Assembly: GCF_017876575.1 (NCBI RefSeq)
Contig: NZ_JAGIOE010000001.1
Coordinates: forward strand, 806,001-870,000
DNA length: 64,000 nucleotides
Reading direction: 5' to 3'
From: Paeniglutamicibacter psychrophenolicus
GTDB taxonomy: Bacteria > Actinomycetota > Actinomycetes > Actinomycetales > Micrococcaceae
Of the stretch, positions 60,516-64,000 are shown in pieces. The notes below the pieces were generated by a model. That model was not told the origin of the DNA. It did no database searches and worked only from the letters and a program-made list of their open reading frames with translations. The position numbers and the translations under genes were made by a program. Numbering within the stretch: position 1 is the stretch's first letter; the number at the start of each line of letters is the position of its first letter.

Positions 60516-61475
60516 TCAGGCCAGCAGGTTGACCGGCGTCCCCGCCGCCCAAGCTGCGATGTCCTCGGCCGCTCCCGCGTAGAAGATCCTGAACTGTTCC
60601 TCGGTCACGTAGCCCAGGTGCGGGGTGGCGATCACCCCGGGCGTGTGCGCCAGCCGGTCGCCGGCGGGAAGTGGTTCGGTATCAAAAACGTCGATGGCCG
60701 CCAGTGCCGGGGCTCCCGTGTCCAGGGCGGAAACTAGGGCGTCCGCATCGACGATGGCGCTGCGCGAGGTGTTCACCAGGATCGAACCGGGCTGCATCAA
60801 GGCAAGTTCTTCGACTCCCACCGCGCCGGTGGTGCGTTCGGAGAGTTTCAGGTGGATGGTGAGCACGTCGCTGCGCGAGAACAACTCATCCTTCGACACC
60901 GGTTCGGCCCCGACCCCTGCGGCGCGTTCGGCCGTGAGGTTCTGGCTGTGGGCGATCACGTGCATCCCGAAGGCCTGCCCGATCCGGGCGACCTGGCTTC
61001 CCAGCCTGCCCAGGCCGTAGACCCCGAGGGTCTTGCCGGACAGCCCGGTGCCCAGGGTTTGCTGCCAGGGCTGGTCGGTGGCACGCGGTCGGTCGGTGGA
61101 GAACAGCTCCACATCCAGGCGGCGGGCGGCGGCCAGGATCAGCGCCCAGGTGTGTTCCACCGCGGCCGACGCGCTTCCCGCGGTGCCGCACACCGTGATA
61201 CCCAGTTCCCGCGCCGCGTCCAGGTCGATGGAGGCGTTGCGCATCCCGGTGGTGACCAGCAGTTTGAGGTTCGGCAAGTCGGCCAACCGTGCGGCGGTAA
61301 ACGGCGTGCGCTCGCGCATCGCCACCACCACATCGAAGTCCCGCAGGGCAGCGGTGACGGCGTAGTCCTCGTGTCCAAGGAACGCGGTGAAGAAAACGAC
61401 CTCACCGGGCAGCGAGTCCCAGTCGGCGAGGGTGCGGGCAACGTTTTGGTAATCATCAAGGACGGCAATGCGCAT
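60516..61475 (-). CDS. D-2-hydroxyacid dehydrogenase family protein
   Basis: A 319-residue NAD-dependent D-isomer-specific 2-hydroxyacid dehydrogenase. GLGRLGSQVARIGQAFGMHVIAHS is the NAD site; the catalytic Arg, Glu and His are in NTSRSAIVD, DVFDTEPLP and TPHLGYVT. The short N-terminal domain and NMRNxxID-type residues (TTGMRNASIDLDAA) suit the phosphoglycerate/hydroxypyruvate branch. TAGGAT ends 6 nt before ATG 61475 (leaderless). Substrate uncertain. Confidence 0.9.
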   Translation of the reverse strand: MRIAVLDDYQNVARTLADWDSLPGEVVFFTAFLGHEDYAVTAALRDFDVVVAMRERTPFTAARLADLPNLKLLVTTGMRNASIDLDAARELGITVCGTAGSASAAVEHTWALILAAARRLDVELFSTDRPRATDQPWQQTLGTGLSGKTLGVYGLGRLGSQVARIGQAFGMHVIAHSQNLTAERAAGVGAEPVSKDELFSRSDVLTIHLKLSERTTGAVGVEELALMQPGSILVNTSRSAIVDADALVSALDTGAPALAAIDVFDTEPLPAGDRLAHTPGVIATPHLGYVTEEQFRIFYAGAAEDIAAWAAGTPVNLLA

Positions 61476-62132
61476 GGCTTCATCCTAGACAGTGCCGGTG
61501 TGAACGGTGCGTAGGTGGAGGTTCGATGACGGGCGCCGGCAGTGGTGTCCCGATTCCGCTTCCGGCACGGAAGCCGCGTCCCCTGAAACCCGGCCGCGCT
61601 CCGACAAGGCTCTGGATCGCCAGTGAACCCTCTCGCGCCGTAGAACAAAAACGGATGCACGAACAGATTCCTCAAAACCCATTTGTGACGTTCTCCAGGA
61701 CCGCCGAAGAATCTACTTTGTAGAACAATATTGCCTGCCGATCGGAATCCGGGGCTTGGGCGCGGAACCGTGCGGCAAGAATTGATTTGCCTTGATCGAA
61801 TGATTGATCGAATTCTCCAGCTCTTGACGATATTTTGCGGGGTTTCATCTCGAATCGCCGCTGAACCAATCAAAAATTGGTGATACTTGGCACCTTTCGC
61901 TCTTGAGGATGAGAGCTAAATCGCTGCGCATAGTAGCGCCAATCACGCCCATGACCCTTATGTTTCGGTGTTTTACGCGACCGGAGGGCACTGCGGAAGA
62001 GCAATGGAGCTCGGAACCGGACCCCAGAACTGTTCCCTAGAATTCTCACTGGACGAGAAACAGCCCGTAAATCGGCGCAGTTGCCCGGCCGGAATACAAA
62101 GGCGCAGAGAACGAATCCGGAAAGGGGAAACA
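61476..62132. other. Gene-free, AT-richer stretch upstream of the hut genes
   Basis: 657 bp without a supported gene. It contains the direct repeat TTGATCGAA-TGA-TTGATCGAA at 61792-61812 and two copies of GTAGAACAA (near 61640 and 61721). Base composition is clearly less GC-rich than its flanks. It may hold regulatory sites for the IclR/hut operon or be an insertion scar. Confidence 0.5.
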
Positions 62133-62868
62133 GTGGTCGGAATCGACAGCACGGAAGTGCAGACTTCACGGGTGTTGAAGGTCCTTGACGCATTGGCGAA
62201 AACACCCCAGGCGAGCGTGAAACAACTCGCCGCATCCACCCGGATCCCCGCGAGCACCATGTACCGCCTGCTGGCTCCACTGGTTGCCTCCGGCTTTGTG
62301 CAGAAGACCCCCCACCCGGCACTACTGCGCCGGCCCCATCGCCGTGGAGCTTGCCGAGCGCTATCGCGACGCCCACCCCGGAACGGGGATCTTGGCCTCC
62401 CACCTGCGCCTGCTCGCCGAAGCAACGGGCGAACTCGCGGCCTTCATGGTGGTTCGCGGAACCGAAGCCGTGTGCGTTGAGGCAGTTGAATCGCGCCACA
62501 CGCTGCGGGCCTCCTACTCGGTGGGAGCCGCCGTGCCATTGCTGCGCGGAGCCACCGCAACCGCACTGCTCTCACGGATGCCGCCCGCCGCGCGCGGCTC
62601 CATCCTCGAGCACTACAACGTCCCGGCCGCGCAGCGGGCGGACATCGAATCCGCCTGCGCCCAGGCACAAGCCGACGGGTATGCGGTCAGCACGGGAGAA
62701 CTGGACCCGGGCATCTGGGGAGTCAGCGTGCCGGTGCCCGATGGCAGAGGCCAACTGGCGGGCACGCTCACGCTGATGGCCCCCAGCGAGCGAAGCGGCC
62801 ACAGGGAAGAAGAACTGATTGAACTTGTCCGCGGCACCGCGGACGCCTTGAGCGAAGGAATGCAATGA
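62133..62868 (+). pseudogene. IclR-family regulator with a frameshift
   Basis: The first part (GTG 62133, with AAAGGGGAAA upstream) encodes an IclR winged helix: VQTSRVLKVLDALAKTPQASVKQLAASTRIPASTMYRLLAPLVASGF. The ligand domain continues one base over, from YCAGPIAVELAERY to the stop at 62868. The change of frame lies at a run of six C (62308-62313); removing one C restores KTPTRHYCAGP and an uninterrupted ~244-residue IclR protein. The gene is either disabled or the run is misread. Its stop overlaps the hutG start (ATGA), so it should be the regulator of the histidine-use genes. Confidence 0.85.
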
Positions 62869-63803
62869 CCTGGAAGGACGCCGGTTCCTGGGCCGGCCGC
62901 GACGACGGCCCCGGGGCGCAAAACGCGCGCTGGCACAGCACCATCAAACCGTGGAAGGCCGGAGAAGGCGCAGGAAGCGCGCTTCTGGGCTTCGCCAGCG
63001 ACGAGGGCGTGCGCCGAAACAAGGGACGCACCGGTGCCAAGACCGGGCCCGGTGCGCTGCGTGCAGCACTCTCGAACATCTCGCTCCACGAGCCGGCCAA
63101 CCTTTTTGATGCCGGAGACATTGCCGTCGAGGACCGGGAGCTTGAGGCAGGCCAGGAAGAGTTCGCCAACGCGCTGGCGGGCCTGCTGCGGGACGGACAG
63201 TTCACCGTGGGGCTGGGCGGCGGACACGAAATCACCTTCGCCTCCTACTCCGGCATCGCCAAGGCGCTAGGTGCCGACGGGCACTGGAGCCTGGGCTGCC
63301 TGAACATCGATGCGCACTTCGATTTGCGCGTCGCCGAGACGGCATCCTCGGGCACCGGATTCGCACAGATCGCCGAGGCCGAGGCCGCCGCTGGACGCAC
63401 CTTCCGCTATGCGGCGGTAGGCATCTCCGAGGCGTCAAACACCAAGGTGCTCTTCGACCGTGCGGCGGAACTTGGCGTGCAGGTGCTGCTGGACACCGAA
63501 TGCCACCTGGGGAACATCGACGCGGTGCGTGGCTTCGTTGCCGAATTCGCCGGCTCGGTTGACCATCTGTACCTGACCATCGACCTTGACGCACTGCCCG
63601 CGTCCGTGGCCCCGGGCGTCAGCGCCCCGGCGGGCTACGGCATCGGCCTGGAGGTGGTGCGCGCCATCGTGGTCGCGGCTTCCGCCAGCGGCAAGCTCAT
63701 CCACGCGGACATCGCCGAATTGAATCCCGACTTCGACATCGACCAGCGCACGGCCCGCACCGGCGCCCGCTTGGTCAACGACCTGATTATGAACCGAGGC
63801 TAA
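62865..63803 (+). CDS. hutG: Formimidoylglutamase HutG
   Basis: A 312-residue ureohydrolase of the arginase/agmatinase fold that hydrolyses N-formimidoyl-glutamate to glutamate and formamide in histidine breakdown. The binuclear Mn ligands are His121 (GGGHE), Asp149/His151/Asp153 (NIDAHFD) and Asp240/Asp242 (TIDLDALPAS). It overlaps the IclR gene stop by ATGA and is followed 7 nt later by a GltS-type symporter, which fits glutamate handling. Other ureohydrolases cannot be fully excluded, but the GFASDEGVRRN start is HutG-like. Confidence 0.9.
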   Translation: MTWKDAGSWAGRDDGPGAQNARWHSTIKPWKAGEGAGSALLGFASDEGVRRNKGRTGAKTGPGALRAALSNISLHEPANLFDAGDIAVEDRELEAGQEEFANALAGLLRDGQFTVGLGGGHEITFASYSGIAKALGADGHWSLGCLNIDAHFDLRVAETASSGTGFAQIAEAEAAAGRTFRYAAVGISEASNTKVLFDRAAELGVQVLLDTECHLGNIDAVRGFVAEFAGSVDHLYLTIDLDALPASVAPGVSAPAGYGIGLEVVRAIVVAASASGKLIHADIAELNPDFDIDQRTARTGARLVNDLIMNRG

Positions 63804-63810
63804 TTACTAG

Positions 63811-64000
63811 ATGGATATACAACTTGACCTGGTGCAGAGTTCTGCGCTGGCAATGCTCCTGCTGGCCGGTGGCGAATTTGCCAGACGCCGGATTGGCTTC
63901 CTGCATCGCTTCTGCATCCCGGCTCCCGTGGTGGGCGGCTTCATGTTTGCGGTGCTGGTGCTGCTGCTGCGCCAAACCGATGTGGCGCAGATCCAGCTTG
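63811..64000 (+). CDS. gltS: Sodium/glutamate symporter GltS (start only, partial)
   Basis: The first 63 codons of a GltS-family carrier, running off the window: MDIQLDLVQSSALAMLLLAGGEFARRRIGFLHRF, then CIPAPVVGGFMFAVLVLLLRQTD, where IPAPVVGG is the family helix-2 motif. The family imports glutamate with Na+. It starts 7 nt after hutG and is presumably co-transcribed. Confidence 0.8.
   Translation, partial: MDIQLDLVQSSALAMLLLAGGEFARRRIGFLHRFCIPAPVVGGFMFAVLVLLLRQTDVAQIQL

Noticed and set aside
61870-62499. 209-codon open frame on the minus strand
   Set aside because: Runs opposite the IclR gene and the intergenic region; no ribosome binding site, no recognisable domain.

Overview
The window is high-GC DNA with actinobacterial habits: GTG and TTG starts, ATGA-coupled operons, CsoR copper control, a DUF222/HNH (13E12-type) gene and many leaderless promoters. 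Gene content fits Micrococcales, most like an Arthrobacter or Paeniglutamicibacter relative; the genus is an inference. I saw no rRNA, tRNA, CRISPR array or replication origin.

Layout. 1-6.1 kb: tail of an ABC exporter, an acyltransferase with an SGNH domain, a pentapeptide-repeat protein, a CPBP protease, an MFS transporter and a 27-residue membrane peptide. 6.2-13.2 kb: a membrane protein plus HTH regulator under a palindromic operator, a MATE exporter, an FMN-dependent alpha-hydroxy-acid dehydrogenase, small membrane proteins, and a CGNR regulator divergent from an EamA transporter. 13.3-18.5 kb: a csoR-copZ-copA copper operon with two CsoR-like operators, an ATP-grasp ligase, a 55-residue zinc-ribbon protein and a VOC protein. 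18.8-25.6 kb: a GAF-domain activator and an alcohol/aldehyde oxidation operon (ALDH, Zn-ADH, DUF779) preceded by a long palindrome and a perfect CRP/GlxR-type site, with a DUF222/HNH gene between. 25.6-28.6 kb: a HigBA-like toxin-antitoxin pair, a thioesterase and an epoxide hydrolase.

28.6-41 kb is the accessory region. A complete 3,484-bp transposon (DUF6431 protein, DDE transposase, AAA ATPase), bounded by the 5-bp target duplication CGTCC, sits inside a 72-bp remnant of a second sulP gene. Beyond it lie a complete four-gene Wadjet (JetABCD) anti-plasmid system and a HipBA pair, followed by the intact sulP gene. The Wadjet-HipBA block is therefore bracketed by direct copies of the same STAS-domain segment, about 86% identical. 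Wadjet is a described system; its fused architecture, its possible leaderless upstream ORF and the bracketing repeats are the new points.

42.8-64 kb is catabolic: a MalT-like LuxR regulator; an aromatic-acid MFS transporter, LysR regulator, benzaldehyde-type dehydrogenase and extradiol dioxygenase; a GNAT protein; a GntR regulator with an FAH-family hydrolase, alpha/beta hydrolase and amidohydrolase operon; an NADP-binding oxidoreductase; a small two-gene cassette of unknown function; an MFS transporter with a 3-hydroxybutyrate-type dehydrogenase and a divergent LysR; a D-2-hydroxyacid dehydrogenase; and a frameshifted IclR regulator coupled to hutG and the start of a GltS-type symporter.
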